From Deinococcus humi (lineage in GTDB: Bacteria > Deinococcota > Deinococci > Deinococcales > Deinococcaceae): a stretch of DNA of 64,000 nucleotides. This document shows, one piece after another, positions 47,136 to 56,675 of this stretch; the first letter of the stretch is position 1; every line of letters begins with the position of its first letter. The stretch spans positions 1-64,000 of the forward strand of contig NZ_JACHFL010000007.1 of the NCBI RefSeq assembly GCF_014201875.1. The letters are read 5' to 3'. The notes beneath the pieces are model-generated. The model had not been told where the DNA came from. It saw only the letters and a program-made list of their open reading frames with translations, and searched no databases. The translations under genes and the position numbers were made by a program.

Positions 47136-50100
47136 TCAGGGCTTGGGAAAGCGGTCGAATTTGCTCAGGGCGTCGGCCTCATACGGGGCCAGGGGGCGGG
47201 CATAGAAGCGCAGATCGTCAAGGCCGCCGTAATACAGGCTGTCGCCGCTATTGTTGTTCGAGCCGCCGGCCCCGTCCGCGACAGTCCAGCCTCTGGTGGC
47301 CGACAGGGCGTAGGTCCCGGATTTGCTGGCCGAGTTGACCGTCACTCCATTGCGGTAGAGCGTCAGGGTCGAGGTGTTGCCCGTCACATCCACCACGGCA
47401 ACGTAATGGGTCCAGCTGTTCGTCGGAGCTTCCTGAGCGTCCGTGACCCGGAGATCACCTGCACTGCCTGCCACTGCGAAGCTCACCCGTCCCGGCTGGC
47501 CACTATGACCGTGAACGGAGCCGAGGTAAGCCACCGCCGCGTCTCCCTGCTGGCCCACCAGCCAGCTGTCGCCCTGATTCTGGCCCGGGTTGGGCTTGAG
47601 CCAGAAGCTGACCGAAAACGGCGTTTTCAAGCTCAGGTTCGGGGTAGACAGGCCGCCTGAAGCGTCACCGCCACAGCCCGCGTTGCCATAATCCACGTTG
47701 AACAGCAGGGCCTGGTTGTTCGCGTTCCAGCGGTCGGTCCCAGCCTTGACGCAACCTGAACCGTTCAAGGAAGCGCTGAGATTGTTGCCACTCTCGTCAC
47801 TGCCGCTACCCGCCAGGGGGTAGAACGCCCGCAGGCCGGTCTTGAAGTTGGTCACGTTGACGCCCAGGGTGCTGGCAGCACTGTTCAGCCCCTTAGTGTC
47901 GGTGGCAATGACACTCACGGTGTAGCGGCCGCTGGCAGCATAATCGTGGCTGAGGGTGAACGCGGCTGGCGTGCTGCTCACCTGGCTGGTCTGTCCGTCC
48001 CCCCAGTTCACCGTGATGTTGGCGAGATTGCTGTTCTGATCGCTGGCCGTGCCGGTGAGCGTCACCCGTTCCGGCGCGCCGGGCACGCCGACACTTGCCG
48101 TGGCGCTGCTGAGGACCGGCGCGACGTTGGCCGTCACACCCGGATCGAGCGGCTTGGGGTCACTCGCGTCACTGTCGCCGTCCCGGTCCGTATCGGCGTT
48201 CAGTGGATCGGTGCCCTGTCCCTTTTCCTGGGCATCGTTCAGACCGTCGCTGTCGGCGTCCGGCAGCGCGGGATTGGAGTAGACGCGTCGGGGATAGCCC
48301 TTGACCAGTGCAGCGGTCACCACGTCCCAGCCGACCTTGGCCTCGTCGTGGTCGCTGAGACCATCCCCGTCGCTGTCTGCTTTGCTGTCGGAGGTCCCGT
48401 ACAGGTACTCGTCGTTGGAGAGCAGCCGGTCCTGATCCTGGTCCTGCACGCGAACCAGCCGGATCTCGCTGTTCTGGGTCAGCACGATGTCATCGAAGTT
48501 GGTGTTCGGCGCGATATTCAGGTTGTTCGAGCCGACGGCGGCCCACAGCGAATGATCTGCCACACCGCTCGTTACGTCGCCCTGGAAGGAACTGCCATTG
48601 TCGCGCAGGGTCTTGAGCACCTGAACCCCGCCCGACGTGCCGGTGGCGTAGGGAAGCTTGAGGACGTCTTTGAGCACCTTGGACAGTCTGACCCCCACGA
48701 TGTTGCCCCCCGCGCGCTGCACGTTGGTCGCCACCCGCTCACGCACGATGTCACCGTTGCCGTAGTCGATGACGACCAGGGCGGTCTGGGCGTTGGTGGT
48801 TTCCTTGAGGAATTCGAAGTTGCGCCCGGCGTCGTCAAGCAGGCTGTAACTGCTGAACTCGAACAGCAGGTCTTGGGGGCGCTGCATCAGGCTCAGGGCC
48901 AGGTCGGCGGGCAGATCGAGCGAGGCAGCCAGCGTCCCGGTGCTGCCCCCGTTGCTCAGCACCACGCCGCCCGCGCCCAGTGCAGGCGTCATGTTGCCCA
49001 CCACAAGGTAGTTGGCTGGATTGGCCGGATCGCGGCGCAGGGCGGTGACCGTGAGGTCCTTGAAATTGAAGCTGATGTCGCCGGTGTTCTTGACCTTGAA
49101 GCCCACGTTCAACTTGCCACCCGACAGCGTGGTTCCCTGCGAGGCACTCTCGGACAGCGCTTCTTCAGAGGTCTGCTGACTGCTCCTGACCGAGCCGGTG
49201 GTGTAGCTGGCGGACTTCTCGTAGCCGTATCCGGCAGACACCGTGACCGAGGCGCTCGCTTTTGCGTTGAATCCGTCGGTGCCGCCGCTGATTTCGGCGC
49301 CCACCGTGGCGCTGACATCGGCCGTCACCCGCTGGGTCTGGGCGTCGGTGGCACTGCGACTGTCCTGCTGGCCCAGTTGCAATGAGGCAGTATGGCTCTT
49401 TACCACCGTGTTGTCGGAGGTCCGCACCACATTGAGTTCGATGCTGGGAGCCGTGACCTGTGACAGTTCCAGACGCGGCGTGTTGGCGATCAGCGGGTTG
49501 TACCGTCCGCCCCGGTCGATGATCTCGGTGTAATCGCTGTACTTGTCGCCGTCGGTATCGGCCAGGGTCGGCGAGGTGCCGTAGGTATTGACCTCGGAGC
49601 CGTCGAACAGCAGCGGATTGCCCTGGGCGTCGCTGTCGGAGTCCCGGTCCGCCGGTTTACTGGCCCAGACGTTGACCTCATCGGCGTCGTTCAAACCGTC
49701 GTCGTCGGTATCCCTCTTGCCAGGATCGGTGAACAGGGCGCGTTCCTGCGCGTCTGTCAGTCCGTCGCCGTCGGTGTCCGCCTTGGAGGGATCGCTGGTG
49801 ACATGATACGTCCTCTTCTCGGTGCCCGCCTCCTTGATGGTCACGTCGTAGCCCGTCTGTTCGTCGGCGTCCGAGATCCCGTCGCTGTCGCTGTCGGTCC
49901 CGGCCACGCTGGCCACGCCCTTGATCTCGGCGCTGTAAGTGCTCTCGCCCGCCGCCGTCCTGGCCTTGAGGCGGTAGGTGTAGGTCACGCCAGGCGTCAG
50001 TCCGGTATCGGTGTAACTGGTGTCCGCTGCGCCAGGCGTGGCAATCGCCGCATACTCCTGGGCGGCCTTGCGTTCCAGCACGTAACCGGTCGCGCCGCGC

Positions 50101-50303
50101 ACGGCGTCCCACCCCAGGGTCACGCTGCTGGCGTCGGCCGCCTGGACCTTGAAATTGACGGGGGCGCTGACGGTGCCGGGCTGATCCGGTCCGCTCGGGC
50201 TACCCGTGTCCTTGGGTGGAACCACCGAGGGCGACGAACAGGCGCCCAGCAGACCCAGGCTCAGGGTGGCGGTCAGCAGGGTGGTCAGCACGTTTCTGTT
50301 CAT
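47136..50303 (-). CDS. Multidomain lipoprotein: FN3, thrombospondin-3 Ca-binding repeats, binary-toxin-B/protective-antigen-like region, PKD, LamG
   Basis: 1055 residues. Lipobox LGLLGACSS, Cys22. Fibronectin III about 46-130. Calcium-binding DxDxDG repeats about 136-262 (DSDSDGISDADEQTGYD, DTDGDGLTDAQE). Region about 265-560 follows the order of anthrax protective antigen domains 1'-3: RYNPLIANTPRLEL, an alternating-residue stretch (about 325-362) like the membrane-inserting hairpin, KLNVGFKVKNTGDI (compare PA RLNANIRYVNTGTAP, from memory), and QTALVVIDYGNGDIVRERVA then LSKVLKDVLKLPY (compare TTARIIFNGKDLNLVERRIA and MTLKEALKIAFGF). More DxDxDG repeats lie about 620-715, a PKD domain about 725-820, and a LamG-like domain to the end. 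The first part resembles a pore/translocation component; the LamG end may bind glycans. The toxin relation is inference from pattern, not search. It is downstream of the 76-aa gene. Confidence 0.85.
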   Translation of the reverse strand: MNRNVLTTLLTATLSLGLLGACSSPSVVPPKDTGSPSGPDQPGTVSAPVNFKVQAADASSVTLGWDAVRGATGYVLERKAAQEYAAIATPGAADTSYTDTGLTPGVTYTYRLKARTAAGESTYSAEIKGVASVAGTDSDSDGISDADEQTGYDVTIKEAGTEKRTYHVTSDPSKADTDGDGLTDAQERALFTDPGKRDTDDDGLNDADEVNVWASKPADRDSDSDAQGNPLLFDGSEVNTYGTSPTLADTDGDKYSDYTEIIDRGGRYNPLIANTPRLELSQVTAPSIELNVVRTSDNTVVKSHTASLQLGQQDSRSATDAQTQRVTADVSATVGAEISGGTDGFNAKASASVTVSAGYGYEKSASYTTGSVRSSQQTSEEALSESASQGTTLSGGKLNVGFKVKNTGDISFNFKDLTVTALRRDPANPANYLVVGNMTPALGAGGVVLSNGGSTGTLAASLDLPADLALSLMQRPQDLLFEFSSYSLLDDAGRNFEFLKETTNAQTALVVIDYGNGDIVRERVATNVQRAGGNIVGVRLSKVLKDVLKLPYATGTSGGVQVLKTLRDNGSSFQGDVTSGVADHSLWAAVGSNNLNIAPNTNFDDIVLTQNSEIRLVRVQDQDQDRLLSNDEYLYGTSDSKADSDGDGLSDHDEAKVGWDVVTAALVKGYPRRVYSNPALPDADSDGLNDAQEKGQGTDPLNADTDRDGDSDASDPKPLDPGVTANVAPVLSSATASVGVPGAPERVTLTGTASDQNSNLANITVNWGDGQTSQVSSTPAAFTLSHDYAASGRYTVSVIATDTKGLNSAASTLGVNVTNFKTGLRAFYPLAGSGSDESGNNLSASLNGSGCVKAGTDRWNANNQALLFNVDYGNAGCGGDASGGLSTPNLSLKTPFSVSFWLKPNPGQNQGDSWLVGQQGDAAVAYLGSVHGHSGQPGRVSFAVAGSAGDLRVTDAQEAPTNSWTHYVAVVDVTGNTSTLTLYRNGVTVNSASKSGTYALSATRGWTVADGAGGSNNNSGDSLYYGGLDDLRFYARPLAPYEADALSKFDRFPKP

Positions 50304-50390
50304 GGTGTTCTCCGGATGGGGGTTGGCCCTGAAGGGGGAGCGCAGTGTCAGGGCCAGAGCGAGGCGTGGAGTGAACCGGCGGGGAAAGGA
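50304..50390. other. Spacer between the 76-aa gene and the 1055-aa gene
   Basis: 87 bases, same strand; no independent promoter recognised, consistent with cotranscription. Confidence 0.4.
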
Positions 50391-50621
50391 TCAGCAGGGG
50401 TCTGCAGGGGGGTCAGATGAATCCCGTGGCTCTGCCTCTCTCGGAGAGGGGACGAACCGGGGCTCACCCAGATCGCTCGGCGGGTACCACGCTTGTAGCG
50501 GACATCTGGCCACGAACTGGTCTCTGTCTTCCTCAAACGTGTCCGTGAGAAACGCCTCAGGCAGAGGGGGCGAGTCGGTGTTGGGGAGCTGGGCAGGCGG
50601 TGTCGGTTCTGTCCTCGTCAT
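50391..50621 (-). CDS. Small Pro-rich acidic protein, 76 aa
   Basis: A very good ribosome site AGGAGGAAACAG directly precedes the ATG at 50621, which makes this a real gene despite its size. The product (start MTRTEPTPPAQLPNTDSPPL) is proline- and acid-rich with a central helix (EDRDQFVARCPLQAWYP) and a C-terminal Cys. No known domain. It is upstream of the protective-antigen-like lipoprotein in the same direction and may be its cotranscribed partner (chaperone, immunity or delivery role is speculation). Confidence 0.6.
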   Translation of the reverse strand: MTRTEPTPPAQLPNTDSPPLPEAFLTDTFEEDRDQFVARCPLQAWYPPSDLGEPRFVPSPREAEPRDSSDPPADPC

Positions 50622-50829
50622 CTGTTTCCTCCTGGCTTGAAGTGCCCTCAGCTTGACCAGAGGGCGTTAGCTGCCGTTACATCCACAAGACGGGCCGTGT
50701 CGAGCGGCCTTCCCGGCCCTGGCATGGCGGCAAGGTGTCCCGCTCCCCGCCTTGCCCAGCCCCTCAGCCACGCACCTCCAGAGCGGTTTGGAGGCGTCTG
50801 AGCGGTCCTTCAACGCTAATGAGGCTGCT
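50622..50829. promoter_or_regulatory. Divergent promoter region between the lipoprotein operon and BTAD regulator
   Basis: About 208 bases between the 76-aa gene and the BTAD regulator. TAACGGC and TAACGCC occur with a 10-base period on the minus strand near 50665-50685; this may be a binding site, but the -10 box is unclear. Confidence 0.35.
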
Positions 50830-53736
50830 ATGCTGAAGGAGTTCATGTCGTCGTTCACGCCCGCCGCGCCTGATGGAGCCGCGCCACAGACCCTGCTCCT
50901 GCTGGGCTCTGCGGCCCTGGAGTCGGGCGGCGATCTACAGCCTCTGCCGCCGGAAGTTCCACTGTGGCTGGCCGCCTTCGTGGCCAGCCAGCAGGAACCC
51001 GTGTCCCGCCCGGAGGTGCTGGAACTGCTGTATCCCGAGGTGCCGCCCGGCGCCGCCCGCAACCGGCTGCGGCAATTGCTGCACCGCGCGCGGCAGCTCG
51101 GCTGGGCCGAGGGGCTGGGCGCCAGCGGCGACGCGGTCCAGTGGACGGGGCGAGTGGACGTGCGTCTCTTCCGGCAGGCGTGTCAGGCCGGACGCTGGTC
51201 CCAGGCCCTCGCGCTGTACCGTGGGCCATTGCTGGACGGACAGCGGCCCACTGGCTTTCCTACTTTTGGGGCGTGGCTGGACGGCGAACGGGAGGACCTG
51301 CATGCCGCGTGGCTGGATGCCGCGCTCAGCCACGCGGGCGAATTGGAAGGCAGCGGGCAGCTGGGTGGGGCGCTCCTCATTCTCGAGCAGATCCTCGACG
51401 ACAGTCCCTACGCTGAAGAGGCCGTGCAAGCTGCGCTGCGCTGCGCCGCCGGGCTGGGAGATGGTGAGCGGGGAACGCGGCTCTACGAACGCTTCCGCAC
51501 GCATCTGCGCCGCGAGTTGGGGCTGGAACCCGAGGGCATCACCACCCAGCTTCACGAGGCGGCCCGGCATCTTCGGCCCCTCCCGTCTGTCCACCGCTCC
51601 CTACCCCGGACCATGACCCCGCTCTTTGGCCGCGAGGACGAGACGCGCTGGCTCCACGAGCAGCTCGCCGATCAGAACGGGCGTCTGCTGGCCCTGATCG
51701 GGCCGGGCGGGTCGGGCAAGACGCGACTCTCACTGGACGTGCTGGCCTGGGCCGGGCAGGCCATGGGGGTCACGCCTTCGTTTGTGCCGCTGGAAAGTGT
51801 GGACACGGCCGGAGGCGTGATTGTGGCCATCTGTGCGGCCCTGGGCCTGGCCCCTGGCGGAGCGCAACCCCCGCAGCAACAGCTGCTCCTGGCCCTCACG
51901 GCCGGGCGTCACCTGCTGGTGCTGGACAACCTCGAACATCTGCTGGCGTCGTCTGAGCGCGCCCCCCTGCTGGCATGGGTGCACGAGGTGCTGGACCAGG
52001 CCCCGCAAGCGCAGTTGCTCGTCACCTCGCGCATCCGACTGGGCCTGCAAGATGAGCGCGTTCTGTCTCTGGAGGGGCTGGATTACCCGGCGACACCGGA
52101 TCTGAAACTGGCTGCCCGGTCCAGTGCCGTGCGACTCCTGGTCGAGCGAGCCAGCCGGGTCCGTGCGGACTTTGCGCTCAAGGCGGACAATGCCCAGGCC
52201 CTGATCCAGATCTGCGAGCTGACCGGCGGCCTGCCGCTGGCCCTGGAGCTCAGCGCGGCCACGATGTCCACCTTTGAGCCGCTGGACATCGTGGCCGGGC
52301 TGAGCGCTGGCCTGGACCTGATCGAGACCGACGCCCCAGACCGGCCCGGGCGCCACCGCAGCCTACGGGCGGCCTTCGATCATTCCTGGCAGCTGCTGAG
52401 CGACGCCGAGCGGTGTGTCCTGGCCCGGCTCTCGGTGTTCCGGGGCGGCTTCGATCGCCCGGCGGCCCTGGCCGTGACGGGGGCGGGACTGCGCACCCTG
52501 CTGACGCTGGCAGACCATTCCCTGATCCGGCGAGACTGGGCGGGGCGCTACCACCTGCATGCCGTGATCCGGGCTTATGCCGGGGAGGCGCTGTGCAATG
52601 ACCGTGTGGAGGAAGCCGAAACGCGCTCACTGCATGCCGCGCAGTACAGGGCGCTGGCGACTGAAGCTGCCCCCCAGCTGCACGGCCCGGAACAGGCCGC
52701 GTGGCTCAGTCGTCTCGACACCGAACACGACAATCTGCGCGCCGCGCTAGTCTGGACGGCTGAGCGGGGGGACACCGACGACGCGCTGCGCCTGAGTGCG
52801 GCCCTGCACTGGTTCTGGTATGTCCGCGGCTACCACAACGAGGGGCTACGCTGGCTTACGGCGGCACTGGAGCGGAGGGGAGGAAGCGTGGAGCCACGCC
52901 TCTTGGCCCTGCATGGCGCGGGCGCACTGGGCCGCGAGTTGGGGCTCTACGCCCAGAGCCTGAGCTGGCTGACACAAGCCCTGACGCTGGCGCAAGATGC
53001 CGGGTTCGGGCCGCTCCAGGCGCAGGCCCTTCACGGTCTGGGGCTGACCCACCGGGAACTTGGCGAAACGGAGCGGGCACAGGTCCTCTTGGAAGAGGCA
53101 CAAGCCCTCCAGCGTGACAGCGGAGCGCTGTGGGGCCTGTCCACCACCCTCAATGATCTGGGCATCGTCTGGGCCAGGAACGGCGACATGGCCCGCGCGC
53201 GACAGCTGTTCACCGAGAGCCTGGCGCTCAAGGAGCAGCTGGGGGACCGGCAGGGCATCGCCTACGCCCTGTCCAATCTCGGCAATACGATGGATGATCT
53301 TGCCGACTACCAGCGGCTGACCGAGCAGAGCCTGGTCATCAAACGCGAACTGGGAGACCGCCAGGGCATTGCCAATTCGCTGTTCAATCTTGCGGACCTC
53401 CACATCGGCCGCGGTGAACTTTCAACCGGGCGGACGCTGCTGACCGAAGCGCTGGAATTGTACTGGCAACTCGGACGCAGGCGAACCATTGCCGCTGCGT
53501 TGATCGAGTTTGGGAAATTGGCCCTGGCCGAAGGGCAGCCCGCAAAATGCGTGCAACTCAACGCGGCTGCGGAAGTCTTGCTCGAAACCCTCCACATTTC
53601 CGTGCACAGTCTGGGGCTCGATGGATGGGCGCACGAGGCCAGGGCCAGTTTGCGAGAGACGGAGGCCGAAGACAGCAGGCGCCTTGGCCGGGCCATGTCC
53701 CTGGAGGCTGCCGTTGAGCTGGCACGACGCCCCTGA
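50830..53736 (+). CDS. BTAD (SARP-like) regulator with NB-ARC/AAA ATPase and TPR repeats
   Basis: 968 residues from ATG 50830 (GAGG five bases upstream); ATG 50845 with GAAGGAG three bases away is an alternative, and the longer reading to 50752 looks like leader. A winged helix/BTAD region covers about 15-250 (LELLYPEVPPGAARNRLRQLLHRAR, AEEAVQAALRCAAGLGDGE, HLRRELGLEPEG). The ATPase has LFGREDE at about 265, Walker A GPGGSGKT at 291-298, Walker B-like HLLVLDNLEHLL, and the LPLALELSA box of STAND proteins. TPR repeats follow (about 650-940, ALHGLGLTHRELGETERAQ). It is more distant from the three paralogs above. It is divergent from the toxin-like lipoprotein operon and is therefore its prime regulator candidate. 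Confidence 0.88.
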   Translation: MLKEFMSSFTPAAPDGAAPQTLLLLGSAALESGGDLQPLPPEVPLWLAAFVASQQEPVSRPEVLELLYPEVPPGAARNRLRQLLHRARQLGWAEGLGASGDAVQWTGRVDVRLFRQACQAGRWSQALALYRGPLLDGQRPTGFPTFGAWLDGEREDLHAAWLDAALSHAGELEGSGQLGGALLILEQILDDSPYAEEAVQAALRCAAGLGDGERGTRLYERFRTHLRRELGLEPEGITTQLHEAARHLRPLPSVHRSLPRTMTPLFGREDETRWLHEQLADQNGRLLALIGPGGSGKTRLSLDVLAWAGQAMGVTPSFVPLESVDTAGGVIVAICAALGLAPGGAQPPQQQLLLALTAGRHLLVLDNLEHLLASSERAPLLAWVHEVLDQAPQAQLLVTSRIRLGLQDERVLSLEGLDYPATPDLKLAARSSAVRLLVERASRVRADFALKADNAQALIQICELTGGLPLALELSAATMSTFEPLDIVAGLSAGLDLIETDAPDRPGRHRSLRAAFDHSWQLLSDAERCVLARLSVFRGGFDRPAALAVTGAGLRTLLTLADHSLIRRDWAGRYHLHAVIRAYAGEALCNDRVEEAETRSLHAAQYRALATEAAPQLHGPEQAAWLSRLDTEHDNLRAALVWTAERGDTDDALRLSAALHWFWYVRGYHNEGLRWLTAALERRGGSVEPRLLALHGAGALGRELGLYAQSLSWLTQALTLAQDAGFGPLQAQALHGLGLTHRELGETERAQVLLEEAQALQRDSGALWGLSTTLNDLGIVWARNGDMARARQLFTESLALKEQLGDRQGIAYALSNLGNTMDDLADYQRLTEQSLVIKRELGDRQGIANSLFNLADLHIGRGELSTGRTLLTEALELYWQLGRRRTIAAALIEFGKLALAEGQPAKCVQLNAAAEVLLETLHISVHSLGLDGWAHEARASLRETEAEDSRRLGRAMSLEAAVELARRP

Positions 53737-53932
53737 GCGCTGAGGAGTGTCGCTCGAGTCTCTTCAACTCCCTTCAGGACCGTGAGCCGAAAACGGTGAG
53801 GCCGTCCCAGGTGTGGGCGTCAGTGCTCTAGGGGAAACCGTGTCGCCACCGTCTCCCCTGCGGACCACCATGACCGTGTGAACTGACCAGGTCTTTCAAC
53901 CGTGTTCGCCAGCGGTGGATGCTGGGTCGGGC
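53737..53932. other. Short convergent gap
   Basis: No gene between the convergent regulator and peptidase genes. Nothing notable. Confidence 0.4.
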
Positions 53933-55426
53933 TCAGGCCTTCGCCCAGTCGATGAAGGCACTCAAATCCTGGTGCTGCTGTTCCAGGCTCGGGAGATGGA
54001 CGTACATCATGTGGCCCGCTTCGTAGAATGCCTCCCGGATGTTGCTCTGGAGACCGGGATCAAGCTGGAGGTGGTCAAAAGTGTGCCGCATCGCCCAGTA
54101 CGGCGTGGCGAAGTCATAGTAGCCGGCAGCCACCATCACTTTCAGGTGGGGATTCTGATGCATGGCGCTCCGCATGGTGTCCGACACCCGCACATGACGG
54201 TTCTCGAACTCCTTGTTGCTCCAGGGATGCGTGCGCCCTGACAGGACCTCGTACGCCAGATCAGATTCAAAGCCCAGTTCCTGACGGACGTAATGGTTCA
54301 GGGCTGCCGTGTAGGGGCCCACGATGGCCGCGTAACTGGGATCGTAATCCGTGCTGCTACCGCCCCTCTCCCGATCAATACCGGTGAAACGGCTGTCGAG
54401 ACGGCCAACGGTCCGCCCGCGGTCCCGCAACAACTCCTTGCAGAAGCGTGCCAGCGGAACGCGCAGGTCATGACTCAGGACGAATTCCTCGCTCAGGCCA
54501 GTCAGCCGGGCGTACTGCTGGGCGATCCGGCGACGGGCGTCAGGTGCCAGACGGGCACCCAGATGCAGGGCGGAAGCATACTCGTTGTCCGCGAACGCCT
54601 CCGCCTCTCGCAGCGCCGTCTCCAGGGGTCTGCGCTCCTCGAGTTTGTCGTGGTACCAGGCTGTGGCCGTCTGGGTGGGCAGATGGGTCACGTAAGCCAG
54701 GTCGTGACCTGGGGTGGTGTCCACTGTGGCGTAGTCCAGAATGGCGCTGATCAGCATCAAACCACTCAGGAACATGCCGTGACGCTCCTGCAGGTAACCG
54801 CTTAGACCGGCAGAACGCAGCGTGCCGTAACTCTCGCCGATCAGGAATTTAGGGCTGAGCCAGCGTCCCGCGCGCGTCGTCCACAGGCGGATGAAGTCAC
54901 CCACCGACTCAATGTCTTTCTGGAAGCCATGAAAGTCACCCGGGTTCTCCCCTTCAATCACGCGGGAGTACCCGGTACTGACCGGATCGATGAAGACAAG
55001 GTCGGTGTCGGTCAGCAGGGTGAATTCGTTGTCGGTGAGCCCATAGGGCGGCCCGGTCAGTTGACCCGCGTCACCCATCACCACCCGGCGCGGCCCCAGC
55101 AGGCCGAGATGCAGCCACAGAGACGGGCTTCCCGGCCCCCCGTTATAGGCAAAAGTAACCGGGCGGGTGGCTGCTTCCTCATGGTCCAGAGCGTAGGCCA
55201 CGAAGAAGATGCGGGCCCGGTTCCTGTTCCCTTCAAATTCACCCTCCTTGGCGTGCTTTTCTTCAAGGAGCACCATCGTGCCAGCCGTGGCCGTGTAGTT
55301 CAGGGTTCTGCCGTTGACGCTCAGGGTGTGTCTGGTGACACTCACCTCGTCACAAATTTCTGGAGAAGTCCGTTTGGTCTCTCGTTTCTCTTCGTCTGCC
55401 TCAGGGCGATCAGGGGTTTCGTTCAT
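53933..55426 (-). CDS. S10 family serine carboxypeptidase-like peptidase
   Basis: 497 residues. Oxyanion segment YNGGPGS (94-100), the FIDPVSTGYSR signature (146-155), nucleophile Ser199 in GESYG, Asp438 in GYYDFATP and His472 in EAGHMMY complete the catalytic triad. No signal peptide is obvious at the N-terminus, which is charged, so it may be cytoplasmic, as many bacterial S10 homologs appear to be. It probably removes C-terminal residues from peptides. No operon partner; the upstream stretch contains no gene. Confidence 0.93.
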   Translation of the reverse strand: MNETPDRPEADEEKRETKRTSPEICDEVSVTRHTLSVNGRTLNYTATAGTMVLLEEKHAKEGEFEGNRNRARIFFVAYALDHEEAATRPVTFAYNGGPGSPSLWLHLGLLGPRRVVMGDAGQLTGPPYGLTDNEFTLLTDTDLVFIDPVSTGYSRVIEGENPGDFHGFQKDIESVGDFIRLWTTRAGRWLSPKFLIGESYGTLRSAGLSGYLQERHGMFLSGLMLISAILDYATVDTTPGHDLAYVTHLPTQTATAWYHDKLEERRPLETALREAEAFADNEYASALHLGARLAPDARRRIAQQYARLTGLSEEFVLSHDLRVPLARFCKELLRDRGRTVGRLDSRFTGIDRERGGSSTDYDPSYAAIVGPYTAALNHYVRQELGFESDLAYEVLSGRTHPWSNKEFENRHVRVSDTMRSAMHQNPHLKVMVAAGYYDFATPYWAMRHTFDHLQLDPGLQSNIREAFYEAGHMMYVHLPSLEQQHQDLSAFIDWAKA

Positions 55427-56636
55427 TTGTCCTTTCCTTTGGGAAGCGTCTGGCAGGCCGAGGTTTCGCTGGTGTTCGTCCCCGCCGTCAGGCCAGGGCC
55501 AGAGATCAGATTGAGGATGATTGAGAACCCGGAAAGTCTATGTCAGTCCTAAGGCTGCCAGCAGCGGAAATTCCGGCGGAGTTTTAAAATGGGAAGTCGA
55601 GTTTTGAAGCACTGTTCGCGCAGAATTTCGTGATCGTCCTTTGGGACGTGCAAGTGCATTGGTTCTTGAACATCCCGACACTCAATGGAAAGCGGTGGCG
55701 CAGTTGTCCGAATGTACTCGAGATTGGTGACCCGACAGCGATGGTGGGAGGGCTTCAGATCGATCAGGGTGAGCCAGCCCTCCCTGACGCGCGCAAAGCA
55801 ATATAAACCTGAGCGCAATTGGTGGAACTCCACCAGGAGACGGGGATGCCGTCATCTCCCCAAGAGGCACCTGCTGTCCGGCCTTGCGTGACAGCACACC
55901 AGTCCCTCGACGAGCCAGCACCAATGGAAACCCTGAAGCAGTGAGGTATCGAGCCGTCATTTCTCCTTTACATGCAGCACACCAAGAGCTGACAGTGATG
56001 GGGCATCATCTGACGCGATCTGGCAGGTGCGGGGTTCAGGACCCCTCCCAGCATGAACAGTATGTTCAGCAGATCAGGGGAGAGCTGCCCACCCCTCTAT
56101 CAATGGGCGCGCGAGTGGGTTCCTGTCGGCCACTGGAGGGTTCGAGTCCCACCACCCACCACCACAGTTTCAAGAGGTCAGGACGCATTCTTTGTTCCTG
56201 GCCTCTTTCCTATGTGTTCCAGCCATCAACGTCGCCTGAAGCTGAGTTGCCTGCGCTCCTGCTGCCGGGCACGTTAATGACATTGCACCACCCGCCTGTA
56301 GCAGAGAACCATGTCATCTTTTAAACGTCATCGTGGATGTCAAGCACGGGGCGTATCGGGAGCGTCTCCCAAGAGGTGCCGAGCGAATCGGTGCAAATAT
56401 CCGGCAGCACCTCATCTTTTTATAAAGGCGCACGAGGCAGGAATATGGCCGCCTGCGGCCCATGGCTTGCCTGGAGGGCCAGCCATATGGCGCTTAACGG
56501 CTCAATATTTCCAGGTCTGCCTCTGGATGCGGAGAGGATAGTCCTTCGCAGTTCAGCCACACTTGGGCCTACCCCAGCCTCTTTAAACTCGTCGTCGCCT
56601 TTGCATTTGCATCAAGCCAGAAGAGCAAGGCCCTAC
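55427..56636. other. Gap of about 1.2 kb without a convincing gene
   Basis: Frames of 66-146 codons overlap on both strands with no domain. It contains a tRNA-like T-arm (GGGTTCGAGTCCC region near 56137-56150) that is not part of a full cloverleaf. Nothing else is supported. Confidence 0.4.
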
Positions 56637-56673
56637 TTGACACACCCGGCCACATCATGCAACTGTTGATGTG
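56637..56673 (+). promoter_or_regulatory. Promoter and Rrf2 operator
   Basis: TTGACA (56637-56642) as -35 box, then an inverted repeat CACATCA (56651-56657) / TGATGTG (56667-56673) directly before the ATG at 56676. A repressor here would block both transcription and leaderless-type initiation; self-regulation by the Rrf2 protein is likely. Confidence 0.6.
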
Positions 56674-56675
56674 TC

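Noticed and set aside
47946..49385. 479-codon frame on the plus strand inside the lipoprotein gene
   Set aside because: It is antisense to the clearly multidomain 1055-aa lipoprotein and has no domain of its own; a GC-rich shadow.
50660..50690. NNGYCAY promoter before the 76-aa gene
   Set aside because: The repeats there are TAACG(G/C)C with a 10-base period and no -10 box; a different pattern.
56128..56170. tRNA gene
   Set aside because: A T-arm-like GGGTTCGAGTCCC with CCA downstream is present, but no matching 5' acceptor, D-arm or anticodon arm lies at the right distance upstream. At most it is a tRNA 3' fragment or chance.
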